This document shows, one piece after another, positions 44,394 to 53,085 of a stretch of 64,000 bases of DNA. The stretch is from an uncultured Myxococcales bacterium. Its GTDB lineage: Bacteria; Myxococcota_A; Bradymonadia; UBA7976; VGTA01. Positions within the stretch are counted from its first letter, which is position 1. The number at the start of each line of letters is the position of its first letter. The DNA is taken from contig CAKZRU010000016.1 of assembly GCA_937146725.1 (NCBI GenBank), forward strand, positions 1-64,000. Direction: 5' to 3'. A model generated the notes under the pieces. It saw only the letters and a list, made by a program, of their open reading frames with translations. It made no database searches and was not told the origin of the DNA. Made by a program: the position numbers and the translations under genes.

Positions 44394-47201
44394 ATGCAGC
44401 AAAACCATCATCAAAGTCAGTACCAAGTCGGGCTACGATATAAAAACAGAGTCAAGATTAATCAAGATTGTACTCTACAAATCAGTGTTCCGCTAAAAAC
44501 TAGAAACATCATTTGTCAGCTTAGGCGTTTCTTATTCTCTGCAACAGCTTTCAAAGTAACTTTTACTCTTTTAGCGAGCCTCTGCTTGATCTCTAATGCC
44601 TTTGCCCAGTTACAAGAACCTGAAATCAAAGAGCCTAGTCTAGAACAAAAGCTTGATCAGGTTTTTGGTACCATTGTTGGTCAGATGGCGAGTGTTTTAT
44701 TATGGGATGTAGTGGCTTGGGATAATGATACACCTTTAGAAATTAGAAAGGAGATCAAGGCGAGTCAAAGCTTTGCTGACCCTTTAGGCTGGGGTATTTT
44801 TGTTCAGAGTACAGATAAGGTTGAGCTACTTGACTATGAAGGAGAGGTGATTTCAAGCTTTACTCAACAAGGGTTAAGTATTGAGAAAGCTTGGGTCATT
44901 AATGCCGGTCGGGAACTCATGGTGAAGGCTAAGAATGGTAGCCTTTACTTTTTTTATCGAAATATAAAAGGGAGTGTTACCAAAGCCCTAGGCCCCTATT
45001 CTTTACCGCAGGGTAAGTGGACAAGCTTTGCTGAAATAAACCAACAATTACTCTTTGGTAGCGACGAAGGTCGTTTATATCGCTTAAATCGTAAGGTGGG
45101 TGCTGAGGTCACAGAGCAATCATGGGAGATGACCACTTTTAATTTAGCTGAACCAATTCATCAAATCCAAGCACGAAATGATGGGAATTATTGGCTGATT
45201 AGTGGACTGCAGGGTAATGCAAGAGTCATTAAAGCACTTTCTACCGAGAAACAGTCTCCGTTAAAAGTGACGGAACTCATCAAAGTAGAGCGACCACAAC
45301 ATCTTCAGGGTGAGCTCCTTAGTTCTGGCTTTACAGAGGGTCAATTATGGTTTGCACTGAGTGGTGGCCTGTTTACATGGGATAGTACTGCCAATCGCCA
45401 AGGGTTTAGCTTGCAGTTACCTAAAGTAAACACAGTACAAGTTCTTGCTCAAGACCGTAAGCCCAAATCAGTCATTTACATGGTTGGCGTTGCTTCTGGT
45501 CCAAATCATCTGATTAATCATGCCGGCCAAGAACTTGAGCTTCCCAAAGATCCTACCCATCCTCTCCACAAAAAGATCGATACACTCTTTAAACTTGAGG
45601 GAGCGCTTTGGCTTTCGAATGCACAGGGCTTACATCAATTATCAAGCTCTGCAGACGGAGCAATTCAAATTCAAAACACCTTAACCGAAGCCAAATCAGC
45701 TCATGCTTTATTCAAGGGCGGAGCGCATTTAATGACTCAAACAGGCGAAAAATGCTTAGTTTGGTTTAAGGCAGACTTTAAGTTGCCCTTAATTGTTTTA
45801 TGGCTAGTCTTTGGTGCGCTCTTCTTCACGATCCGTATGCGCTTTGTTAATCTTCGCTTGTTTAAACATGCCATCGCTGTGGTGCAGGGTAAGTATACCG
45901 ATCCCAATTCTGCGGGTGAAGTGAGTCACTTTCAAGCATTGACCTCCGCCTTATCAGCTACGGTGGGCTTAGGTAATATCGCCGGTGTGGCGATTGCTGT
46001 CGGTCTTGGAGGACCTGGCGCTACTTTTTGGATGATTATGGCGGGCTTATTAGGTATGGCATCAAAGTTTACCGAGTGTACCCTAGGACAAAAGTATCGC
46101 ACCGTTTCGCCAAGTGGTGAAGTTATGGGTGGTGCGATGCACTATTTATCTAAAGGTTTAGCCAAAGAGCGAAATCTACCCCGCTTAGGCAAGGTACTTG
46201 CCGTATTGTTTAGTTTTTTATGCATTGGTGGTTCTTTTGGAGGCGGTAATGCCTTCCAAGTGAAGCAGTCACTTGAGGCCGTTGCCGAAGTTGTTCCGGT
46301 ATTAAGCGAGTTTAAGTGGGTTTATGGTCTGATCATGGCAATTGGTGTTGGTGTGGTGATTCTTGGTGGTATTAAGAGTATTGCCCAAACCGCGGAAAAG
46401 ATTGTCCCAGCCATGTGTGGTATGTATATTTTAGCATCATTATATGTGATCTTGGCTAATATTTCTTTGGTACCACAAGCCTTTGCTGAAATCATTGGTG
46501 GCGCTTTTTCACCCGATGCCATTTATGGTGGCGCTGTGGGTGTGTTAGTGGTTGGCTTTAAACGAGCCGCTTTTTCTAATGAAGCAGGTATCGGTTCAGC
46601 GGCCATTGCTCATGCTGCTGCTAAAACCGAATATCCGGTTCGTGAAGGTGTGGTTGCGCTATTAGAGCCCTTTATTGATACCATTGTCGTTTGTACAATG
46701 ACGGCCTTAGTGATTGTCATTACCGGTGCTTACCATAACCCAGAATATGGTGCTTTAGTTGTGGGTAATAAGGGGGCTGCACTGACCTCTCAAGCGATGG
46801 GTGAGGTTATTTCTTTCTTCCCTTATGTATTATCTGTTGCGGTTATTCTTTTTGCATATTCTACAATGATTTCATGGTCATACTATGGAGAACGTTGTTG
46901 GTCATGGCTTTTTGGGGAAGATGCCGCCCTGTTCTCTATGGGTAAGCATGCATCGCTCATTTATAAGATCATATTTTTAATCTTTGCATTCTTAGGCTCC
47001 ATTGTGAATGCAACAAACATTCTAGATTTCTCAGACCTGATGATTCTTGGTATGGCCTTACCAAACATTTTTGGGATCTTATTTTTAACCAAGGGTGTTC
47101 GAGAGGATTTAGACCAATATGAAGCAAAGCTTAATGCGAATGAGTTTCCAATTTATGATCCACATAGTCATGAGGAAGCAAATGAGTCCGAAGAACAATA
47201 A
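44394..47201 (+). CDS. Sodium:alanine/glycine symporter (AGCS family) with large N-terminal extracytoplasmic domain
   Basis: A 935 aa fusion-like protein. Residues about 464-920 are a complete AGCS transporter: GEVSHFQALTSALSATVGLG and NIAGVAIAVGLGGPGATFWM are the family signature, followed by ten or so membrane segments including FSNEAGIGSAAIAHAAA. AGCS proteins import alanine or glycine with sodium. The first 463 residues are not part of the family: a basic leader and signal-like helix (FTLLASLCLISNAFAQ), then a beta-rich region with repeating LYRLNRK, GLFTWDS and GLHQLSSS strands that resembles a six- to seven-bladed propeller of the sensor type. GAGGAAGT precedes the ATG and no frameshift is seen, so the fusion looks genuine. 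Confidence 0.9.
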   Translation: MQQNHHQSQYQVGLRYKNRVKINQDCTLQISVPLKTRNIICQLRRFLFSATAFKVTFTLLASLCLISNAFAQLQEPEIKEPSLEQKLDQVFGTIVGQMASVLLWDVVAWDNDTPLEIRKEIKASQSFADPLGWGIFVQSTDKVELLDYEGEVISSFTQQGLSIEKAWVINAGRELMVKAKNGSLYFFYRNIKGSVTKALGPYSLPQGKWTSFAEINQQLLFGSDEGRLYRLNRKVGAEVTEQSWEMTTFNLAEPIHQIQARNDGNYWLISGLQGNARVIKALSTEKQSPLKVTELIKVERPQHLQGELLSSGFTEGQLWFALSGGLFTWDSTANRQGFSLQLPKVNTVQVLAQDRKPKSVIYMVGVASGPNHLINHAGQELELPKDPTHPLHKKIDTLFKLEGALWLSNAQGLHQLSSSADGAIQIQNTLTEAKSAHALFKGGAHLMTQTGEKCLVWFKADFKLPLIVLWLVFGALFFTIRMRFVNLRLFKHAIAVVQGKYTDPNSAGEVSHFQALTSALSATVGLGNIAGVAIAVGLGGPGATFWMIMAGLLGMASKFTECTLGQKYRTVSPSGEVMGGAMHYLSKGLAKERNLPRLGKVLAVLFSFLCIGGSFGGGNAFQVKQSLEAVAEVVPVLSEFKWVYGLIMAIGVGVVILGGIKSIAQTAEKIVPAMCGMYILASLYVILANISLVPQAFAEIIGGAFSPDAIYGGAVGVLVVGFKRAAFSNEAGIGSAAIAHAAAKTEYPVREGVVALLEPFIDTIVVCTMTALVIVITGAYHNPEYGALVVGNKGAALTSQAMGEVISFFPYVLSVAVILFAYSTMISWSYYGERCWSWLFGEDAALFSMGKHASLIYKIIFLIFAFLGSIVNATNILDFSDLMILGMALPNIFGILFLTKGVREDLDQYEAKLNANEFPIYDPHSHEEANESEEQ

Positions 47202-47327
47202 GATCGAAGCCAACTAAAAAGAGGCTAAGCAAATGATCTTTGCATGACTTTATTAATGCCTTTTCTATGAAGCTTTAAACTCTATAAATCTTTAAACTCT
47301 GCAAAGTTTAAGATATATATTTCATGA

Positions 47328-47915
47328 CTATGTTGAGGATTTTTTAGCTTTTCGAGGCCGTGATTTACTCTTTTTTCTGGGATTCGATTTAACTTTTGCA
47401 GTTACTGAATCTTGTTGAGAAGAATCTTTAGCTTGATGGGCTTTGGTTTTATCTTCTACCGATGGATTTGCTTTTTCATTTGCGTGGGCTTGAGGATTAT
47501 TTGTTTTTGGAGGATTCTTTGATTTGGTTTTAGCTGAACGACGCTTACGCTTTGGAGACGCTTTTTGATCTCTTTGTTGGACGGCTTCAATGTGGTCTAG
47601 GTAATGTCCACTGACTGCTTCTATATCATTCAGTTCACGGTTAGGATCATGTTTTTCAGCCGTCAAGTCTTTAGCGCTGATATGACTTGTTTGATGATCG
47701 GCGACACTTTGCTTCGAAATGCTTGCTGCTTCTGATAAATCGATCCATTTGACTCTTGGATCATTACTCATACGTATTTCATCACTAAACCAAGGGACAA
47801 GACTTTGATCTAAGTGAGTAAGCGTGCTTGCTGTACACAATAATTCAGCATAGCTAAGTACACCATCAGAGTTTTTGACTTGCTTTTGGTGATGATCGAT
47901 TTCTGTGGCTTTCAA
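47328..47915 (-). CDS. Basic-tailed protein coupled to groES-like gene
   Basis: A 195 aa protein, not recognised. Residues 1-90 are mixed (GVLSYAELLCTAS, DPRVKWIDLSEAASI), and the last ~80 residues are Lys/Arg/Ser/Pro-rich (SPKRKRRSAKTKSK, NPRKKSKSRPRKAKKSS), like histone-H1-type or nucleic-acid-binding tails. The start is a TTG that overlaps the groES-like stop by four bases, consistent with coupled translation, and no nearby ATG does better. The tail suggests DNA or RNA binding, an inference from composition only. Confidence 0.6.
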   Translation of the reverse strand: MKATEIDHHQKQVKNSDGVLSYAELLCTASTLTHLDQSLVPWFSDEIRMSNDPRVKWIDLSEAASISKQSVADHQTSHISAKDLTAEKHDPNRELNDIEAVSGHYLDHIEAVQQRDQKASPKRKRRSAKTKSKNPPKTNNPQAHANEKANPSVEDKTKAHQAKDSSQQDSVTAKVKSNPRKKSKSRPRKAKKSST

Positions 47916-48253
47916 TGTTTACCCTCTTGTTCTATTTCTTCGACAACTGCCACTACATCACTCGTTTTCACTAGTCGTAAACTCTCATCCCACGGAACAG
48001 GTAGACCGGCTTCTTTTGGAAATAACACATAAACCCCCAATGGGATGCCTGATACATTCTCGCCAACATCCTCAGTGGCCAAGCTATCACGTGCAACTTC
48101 CACCACCTGTGCGTATAGCGCTACTTGATGTCGTTCTTGTATGCCTTGTGGCAAGTATAGACCACTTGGTGTACGATCTGCATTTTCTTCAAGTTTAACA
48201 AGGATTCTAGGTCCTAAAGGCTGAATATGCCTTAATTTATTAGAATTGGACAT
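47912..48253 (-). CDS. GroES-like co-chaperonin
   Basis: From the ATG at 48253 a 113 aa protein begins MSNSNKLRHIQPLGPRILVK. The GroES fold is evident from LGPRILVKLEE, the mobile-loop position TPSGLYLPQGIQERHQVAL, the dome strand and VLFPKEAGLPV before the C-terminal VVAVVEE. GroES caps GroEL during folding. No groEL lies next to it, whereas the true groES usually precedes groEL, and it has an extended mid-region (SLATEDVGENVSGIP). It may be a second, specialised co-chaperonin. The track's TTG start at 48295 has no support. The gene is followed by a coupled basic-tailed protein. Confidence 0.82.
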   Translation of the reverse strand: MSNSNKLRHIQPLGPRILVKLEENADRTPSGLYLPQGIQERHQVALYAQVVEVARDSLATEDVGENVSGIPLGVYVLFPKEAGLPVPWDESLRLVKTSDVVAVVEEIEQEGKH

Positions 48254-48327
48254 ACTGTTTTCACCATAAAAATAGTGTTCACGATAAACGATCAAGTTAA
48301 AAGATCATTTTGGGAAGGGCGCATTAA

Positions 48328-49596
48328 CTAAGATAACTTACTTTGATCAAAAACATTGATCAAGAGTCCTGTTCTTAACTTGGGCTCAAACCAGGTTGAC
48401 TTTGGTGGCATCACTTCACCGCTGTCAGCAATACCAATGAGTTCTTGCACTGAAGTTGGATAAAGTGCAAAAGCGACTCCATTACAGGCATCTGTTTTTT
48501 CTTCCAAAGCTCTAAAACCTCTAATGCCACCAACAAACTGAATATGATCACAGCGTCTGGGGTCCTCGACATTTAGGTGCTTGGACAGCACATAATCTTG
48601 CAACACACTGACATCAAGCTGCGAGGTTAAAGCCTGTTTTTGAACCATTTCTTGCAAGTGAGCCTTCGCTTTTAGCACATACCAAGACTTATCCAAATAC
48701 ATTCCCCAAGTTTGCGAACTTGCCGGAAACTGTACCGGACTACTAGGATCAATATCTTGCGGAGCCGAGCAAGCCTGTAGCTCAAAATCTTGCTCAAGAG
48801 CTTTTAAAAGCTCTAGGGCCGTCATGGAAAGTTGAGTCACAACTCGATGATAAGGCAGTACCAAAAGTTCATCGGCAGCAAAAGAAACTGTTAAAAAGTG
48901 ACCCGCAAGTTCTGAATCCTCTTGTAATGAACGGCTCACTCTGGCCGCCGCCGCCGCTCGATGGTGTCCATCTGCAATGTATAAGGCATCAATTTCAGCA
49001 AAGTCGTTTTGAACTTTTTGAAGATCTTCGCTTTGATGAATCGCCCAAATCTCATGTAAAATGCCATCTGGGGCAAGATGAGATACATCTGCAGTACTTT
49101 CTTGATACTGCGCAATCAGGATTTTAAGGCCTTTATGGGCCTGATGAGTCAAAAATACCGGACCAAGATGAGCGCCTAAACTGAGTACCTGCTTCATGCG
49201 ATCATCCTCTTTGCGAGGCAAAGTGAATTCGTGCTTTTTTATTTTATCTTGCCAATAGTCCTCGGCGCTGGCTAACCCTACAATACCAGTTTGACGATGC
49301 TCTCCCATTTGCTGGGTATAAATATAGTAACTAGGCTTTTCATCATATTGCATGATTGCTTCTGTGATAAGTCGACTGAGTTCCTGTTGAGCAAAATCAT
49401 AGGCTTCTTGGTCATCAATACTGATTTGATCATTTAAAACAGCATCTGGACGAGTCACTCTTAAAATACTGTTTGCCTTACCTGAAATCATGTCTCGAGC
49501 TTCACTACGGTTCATAACATCATAAGGAGGGGCGGCAACCTCATCAACATGTTCAGATGTAGGTCTTAGTGCTCTGAAGGGAAGTAAGTGAACCAT
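48328..49596 (-). CDS. DUF1015 family protein
   Basis: A 422 aa protein that matches the DUF1015 (COG4198) family throughout: LPFRALRPT at the start, AAPPYDVMNRSEARDM, ILRVTRPDA, YYIYTQQM, a hallmark DGHHRAAAAARV and a final TWFEPKLRTGLLI. The conserved His-His-Arg in DGHHRA indicates a nucleotide- or phosphate-handling site. The biochemical role is poorly known; related genes sit near serine and one-carbon metabolism in other bacteria. No signal peptide, so cytoplasmic. It lies upstream of the groES-like gene, 74 bases away on the same strand. Confidence 0.92.
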   Translation of the reverse strand: MVHLLPFRALRPTSEHVDEVAAPPYDVMNRSEARDMISGKANSILRVTRPDAVLNDQISIDDQEAYDFAQQELSRLITEAIMQYDEKPSYYIYTQQMGEHRQTGIVGLASAEDYWQDKIKKHEFTLPRKEDDRMKQVLSLGAHLGPVFLTHQAHKGLKILIAQYQESTADVSHLAPDGILHEIWAIHQSEDLQKVQNDFAEIDALYIADGHHRAAAAARVSRSLQEDSELAGHFLTVSFAADELLVLPYHRVVTQLSMTALELLKALEQDFELQACSAPQDIDPSSPVQFPASSQTWGMYLDKSWYVLKAKAHLQEMVQKQALTSQLDVSVLQDYVLSKHLNVEDPRRCDHIQFVGGIRGFRALEEKTDACNGVAFALYPTSVQELIGIADSGEVMPPKSTWFEPKLRTGLLINVFDQSKLS

Positions 49597-49723
49597 TTTG
49601 ATTTCCAGACTATATTTGAGTGGCGTTAAAGATTGAGAACTACTTTGGGATGAGTTTTTTACTTAGTCAAGCCTTGCTATGTTTGCAAGTAATCTTCAAG
49701 GCCAATCACCATTTTCTAAATTT

Positions 49724-49751
49724 TTGATCGAGCTTATTGCTTGGATATATT
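49724..49751 (+). promoter_or_regulatory. Candidate promoter of the pseudokinase operon
   Basis: TTGATC (four of six) at 49724-49729 and TATATT (five of six) at 49746-49751 with a 16-base spacer. It lies in the 237-base gap between the divergent DUF1015 gene and the first pseudokinase gene. The predicted leader would be about 75 bases. It is a sequence match only. Confidence 0.4.
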
Positions 49752-49833
49752 GCTTATTCCTCTTGGATCATCTAGTTTAGACTCGTTTTTAATTTATATA
49801 GTTTAGCCCTAAAATCTGATGCAAAGGGATAAT

Positions 49834-52800
49834 ATGTCCACTCCTCACCTTGGCGAGTTTTTTGCAGCGCTACTTGGATGCGCCATTGAACGTTGTGAAC
49901 GTGGTGATCCGGCTTCGTTACGCTATGAAATCGGTAGATTAGCTTATCTAACCTTTGGTTATTCAGAACGAGACTGGCTAGACCAAGCCTTATTTGAGTC
50001 TGACCTAAATGATGAAACACAAGGCGTACTTTTAGCACAGTTAGACCGTGAGTTAAGTGCATCAAGTCCTGCTTGGCTTGATCGAATTCAACTACGAGCT
50101 TTGATTTTAGGAGTGATCCGCTTAGTGAGAGCTCAGTGGTTTACACGAGAAGAATTACTACGTGAAGTTTGTCACATCTTTAGTCTGTCAGCCGACCAAT
50201 TAGCAACCACAGATTTAAGTAATGTTGCGACCTTAGCTCCTCATCTGTGGATTATGCTTAATAGTCGAGCTCAATTAAGAAGACGTTCTCCCAAAGTGAG
50301 TACAGAGTGGGCACCGATTCCCAAAGAATATACGGCCTTATCTGTGATGGTTTACCAAGAAGACTATTGGCTACTCTTAGTTAGACGCGCCGGCTTAACC
50401 GCTTATTTGGAGTTGACTAGAGCCAGTGATCACATTCGGGCTCAAGAACTAAAAACAAGTTTAGCCGAAAATGTCGGTGGTTGGCTAGAGATCACTCGCT
50501 GTGGTCAAGAAGATGAATGGGTTTGGGCTGAGCATCCAGCACATCTTGATTTATCCTTGTTAACGCGTATGGAACAAGCGCTTACGCCCGAACAAGCAGT
50601 ATTGGTATGCTTACCGATCTTACGTGCATTGAGTGCTTTACATCGAACTCATAGAGTTTGTGGAGCATTAACCCCAAGCTCAATTTTGATCGATAGTGGT
50701 TGCCAAGCAATGCTTGGTAGTCGTCTCGCTTGGTACCCACATATATTTGAATCCCAAATCGAAAGTCTGAGGACTAAGGATTTAACCTATTGGAGCCCAG
50801 AACGTTTTTCAGATTTCGCTCTACCAACCCCACAGTCAGACATGTGGGCCTTTGGTCTTATTTTATATCAACTATTATGCGGCGACCTTCCGTGGCGGCA
50901 ACAGCAAAAGGTGCCTGAGTTAATTAAATATATTAAGCAATTTGATCATACTGAGGCCCTAAAAAGAGTTCCGGAATCCTTACGTTCGTTCTTAGCCCGT
51001 TGCTTGACACCTGACCTTGATCATCGCTGGTCACATGCAACTCAAGCCTTGGAAGCTCTGTCGGATGTGGCAGAGCTAACCAGCCCTCTGCTTAAAGGGC
51101 AGCGCTTAAGTGAACAGTGGACTGTACTTATGGAAGTTGATGGTCCACAACGCTTTATCGAAGAAACTGCAATTATCCCAACGTATGAGCCAGAGGAAGA
51201 TTTAGCTCGCTTTGTGCAAGTTCGTATCGATCTAGATGATTTAGCTTCTCCACATATTGATGCACTCACTCTAAAGCCCTTATTTCCCAAACTTAAAAGC
51301 TTGCATGAGCGTTGGTGGTCAAATCATGCACTTATGCAAGAGACTCAAAATCAACAATCTTCATCACTTGAGTCCTTTAGACTGAGCTTAAGTAATATTG
51401 CGCCAGAGTTTTTATTTGAGCAACTTACCTTACTGAGTCAACAAAAAGAGTCTCTCGAGTTACGTTTCCAAGATCGTGTGAAGCGCTTAGTTAGAGAACG
51501 AGAGATGATTCGTGAAGAAGTGAGGCAACATACCAAAGAGACCTTGCTTAGTTTATGGCAAGAGTTAGGTTTACCCGAGGATCTGATCCCTAATTTATCT
51601 CTTGAGGCAGCAGCTAACCGTGGTGCTAAACGCACTGCTTTAGCAAGCATACCGCGTGCTCAAGCCAATCCCAATGCCTTACTGACCCCGTCAAGCCCAG
51701 AATTAAACTCTGACGATAAGAATGCACCTAAAGAACAAGCTAATGTCCAAGTGCAAGAGGTCAACAAGCAAGAAAAGTTGATGCAGACTGAGTCAAAGCG
51801 AAACTTAAACAAGACAGCAATAGAGTTTGCGATTGCTGAAGAGCAGGTAGAACAGTCTAAGTTCATGCAAGAACTAAGTGAGGGTGAAAGCGGTCTACAA
51901 GGTGAATATAACTCAGTAGACCGTATAGCAAAAATGAGTTTAAGCCCCCAAGAGTTGAGCGTAGCCGAAGCCGCGCTTCGAGAAGAGATTTTCTCTACTC
52001 CTCCTATGGAAAGGCTTGAGAAACTCAGTGAATTAGGAGCCTTAAAAAGGGAAATCGAACTGTCACAGCCTATGCTCGCCATAAGCCCTCCGCCTCCTGA
52101 GTGGAGTCAGCCCCCTCAATGGGATGCCCCTCCGGCTGTGGTTTCTATCGCTCCGCAAGAAGAACAAAACTTGGCTGATTTAATCGACATTGGTGCAATA
52201 GAGGCTGGCGACCAGTTACAAGAGCCCAACAACTTACAAGAGCTCAACGACTTGCAAGAATTCCAAAACTCTCAAGAAGCCCAAAACTTGCAAAACTCAC
52301 CAAATAGAGAACTAAAACTATCTGACTTGCCCGGTCCTGCTGAACTACATCATAACGCTAATTCTCAACCAATCGAATTAGATTTGTCAGATAGTGATGT
52401 AAATGCCTTTGATAATATTGAAGAAGCAGAAGTTGATAACTTAATTGATGAATTAGAATTAGAGTTAGCAAACTCAATATCTCCTGATGAGAAGCTAGAT
52501 AATGCACCAATAGATGAGATCAGTATGGGGACGGAAATGCTAGATCCTGTTTCTTCAACTTGGGAACCTCTAATCATTGATGACTTTGATGAATATGAGG
52601 TTCTTGATGAGTATGAAATTCTTGATGAACTCACGTCTCAAACGCTTTCGGATATGCTTGCACCCGAGCAGAAAGATCATCAGATTGCTGATGAAGACTT
52701 AAACCAAGTCCAAGTGACTCCTCCACCAATTCCCCAACAAGCCACACAAGTTATGAATGACTTACAGCATGAGCTTGTAACGAGTGAAATTGTGACGAGT

Positions 52801-53085
52801 GAGACTATAACGAGTGAAATTGTGACGAGTGAGACCTTACATGATGAAATTAGCTCAGCAATTACTCTTTTGGGCGCTGAGCCAACTACAGAATTAACGA
52901 CTGAGATCACGGTTGACACAGAAAATATTTCTGACCTACAGCAAGAAGCGCAAAGTAGCGAAGGAACTCAAACTAATGCAGAAGCTCAATCTACAGAAGC
53001 TCAATCTGCAGAAGCTCAATCTGCAGAAGCTCAAACTAATGCAGAAGCTCAATCTACAGAAGCTCAATCTGAAGGAGATGCATAA
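49834..53085 (+). CDS. Pseudokinase with coiled coil and acidic repeat tail (first of pair)
   Basis: The ATG at 49834 is preferred (AAAGGGAT just upstream) over 49819, giving 1083 aa. An all-helical N-terminus (1-150) precedes a Ser/Thr-kinase-like domain (about 155-415). Its C-lobe is clear: LTYWSPERFSDFALPTPQSD and MWAFGLILYQLLCGDLPW, then RCLTPDLDHRWSHA. But the catalytic loop is RVCGALTPSSIL, with Cys276-Gly-Ala278 in place of HRD, Thr280 for Lys and Ser283 for Asn, and DFG is Gly295-Ser-Arg. No VAIK lysine is visible. It should not phosphorylate. A coiled coil (about 515-575) and a 450-residue disordered acidic tail with TSE and AEAQS repeats follow. Its stop overlaps the next pseudokinase start. 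Confidence 0.85.
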   Translation: MSTPHLGEFFAALLGCAIERCERGDPASLRYEIGRLAYLTFGYSERDWLDQALFESDLNDETQGVLLAQLDRELSASSPAWLDRIQLRALILGVIRLVRAQWFTREELLREVCHIFSLSADQLATTDLSNVATLAPHLWIMLNSRAQLRRRSPKVSTEWAPIPKEYTALSVMVYQEDYWLLLVRRAGLTAYLELTRASDHIRAQELKTSLAENVGGWLEITRCGQEDEWVWAEHPAHLDLSLLTRMEQALTPEQAVLVCLPILRALSALHRTHRVCGALTPSSILIDSGCQAMLGSRLAWYPHIFESQIESLRTKDLTYWSPERFSDFALPTPQSDMWAFGLILYQLLCGDLPWRQQQKVPELIKYIKQFDHTEALKRVPESLRSFLARCLTPDLDHRWSHATQALEALSDVAELTSPLLKGQRLSEQWTVLMEVDGPQRFIEETAIIPTYEPEEDLARFVQVRIDLDDLASPHIDALTLKPLFPKLKSLHERWWSNHALMQETQNQQSSSLESFRLSLSNIAPEFLFEQLTLLSQQKESLELRFQDRVKRLVREREMIREEVRQHTKETLLSLWQELGLPEDLIPNLSLEAAANRGAKRTALASIPRAQANPNALLTPSSPELNSDDKNAPKEQANVQVQEVNKQEKLMQTESKRNLNKTAIEFAIAEEQVEQSKFMQELSEGESGLQGEYNSVDRIAKMSLSPQELSVAEAALREEIFSTPPMERLEKLSELGALKREIELSQPMLAISPPPPEWSQPPQWDAPPAVVSIAPQEEQNLADLIDIGAIEAGDQLQEPNNLQELNDLQEFQNSQEAQNLQNSPNRELKLSDLPGPAELHHNANSQPIELDLSDSDVNAFDNIEEAEVDNLIDELELELANSISPDEKLDNAPIDEISMGTEMLDPVSSTWEPLIIDDFDEYEVLDEYEILDELTSQTLSDMLAPEQKDHQIADEDLNQVQVTPPPIPQQATQVMNDLQHELVTSEIVTSETITSEIVTSETLHDEISSAITLLGAEPTTELTTEITVDTENISDLQQEAQSSEGTQTNAEAQSTEAQSAEAQSAEAQTNAEAQSTEAQSEGDA
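52777..52836 (+). repeat. 30-bp repeat encoding TSE-V/I pentapeptides
   Basis: Two copies of a 30-base unit, each made of two related 15-base halves, encode VTSEIVTSETITSEIVTSET in the tail of the first pseudokinase. Confidence 0.85.
52978..53070 (+). repeat. 15-bp repeat encoding AEAQS/TEAQS
   Basis: Six units of gcagaagctcaatct or its variants, some split by an extra Asn codon, encode AEAQSTEAQSAEAQSAEAQ and so on to the C-terminus of the first pseudokinase. Confidence 0.88.

Noticed and set aside
48254-48295. TTG-started N-terminal extension of the GroES-like protein
   Set aside because: No ribosome-binding site, and the GroES fold begins normally from the ATG at 48253.
51660-52919. Several Ser-rich minus-strand ORFs (140, 89 and 79 aa)
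   Set aside because: They are mirror images of the acidic and repeat codons of the pseudokinase tail; Ser-rich antisense of Glu/Asp/Gln-rich frames is expected.
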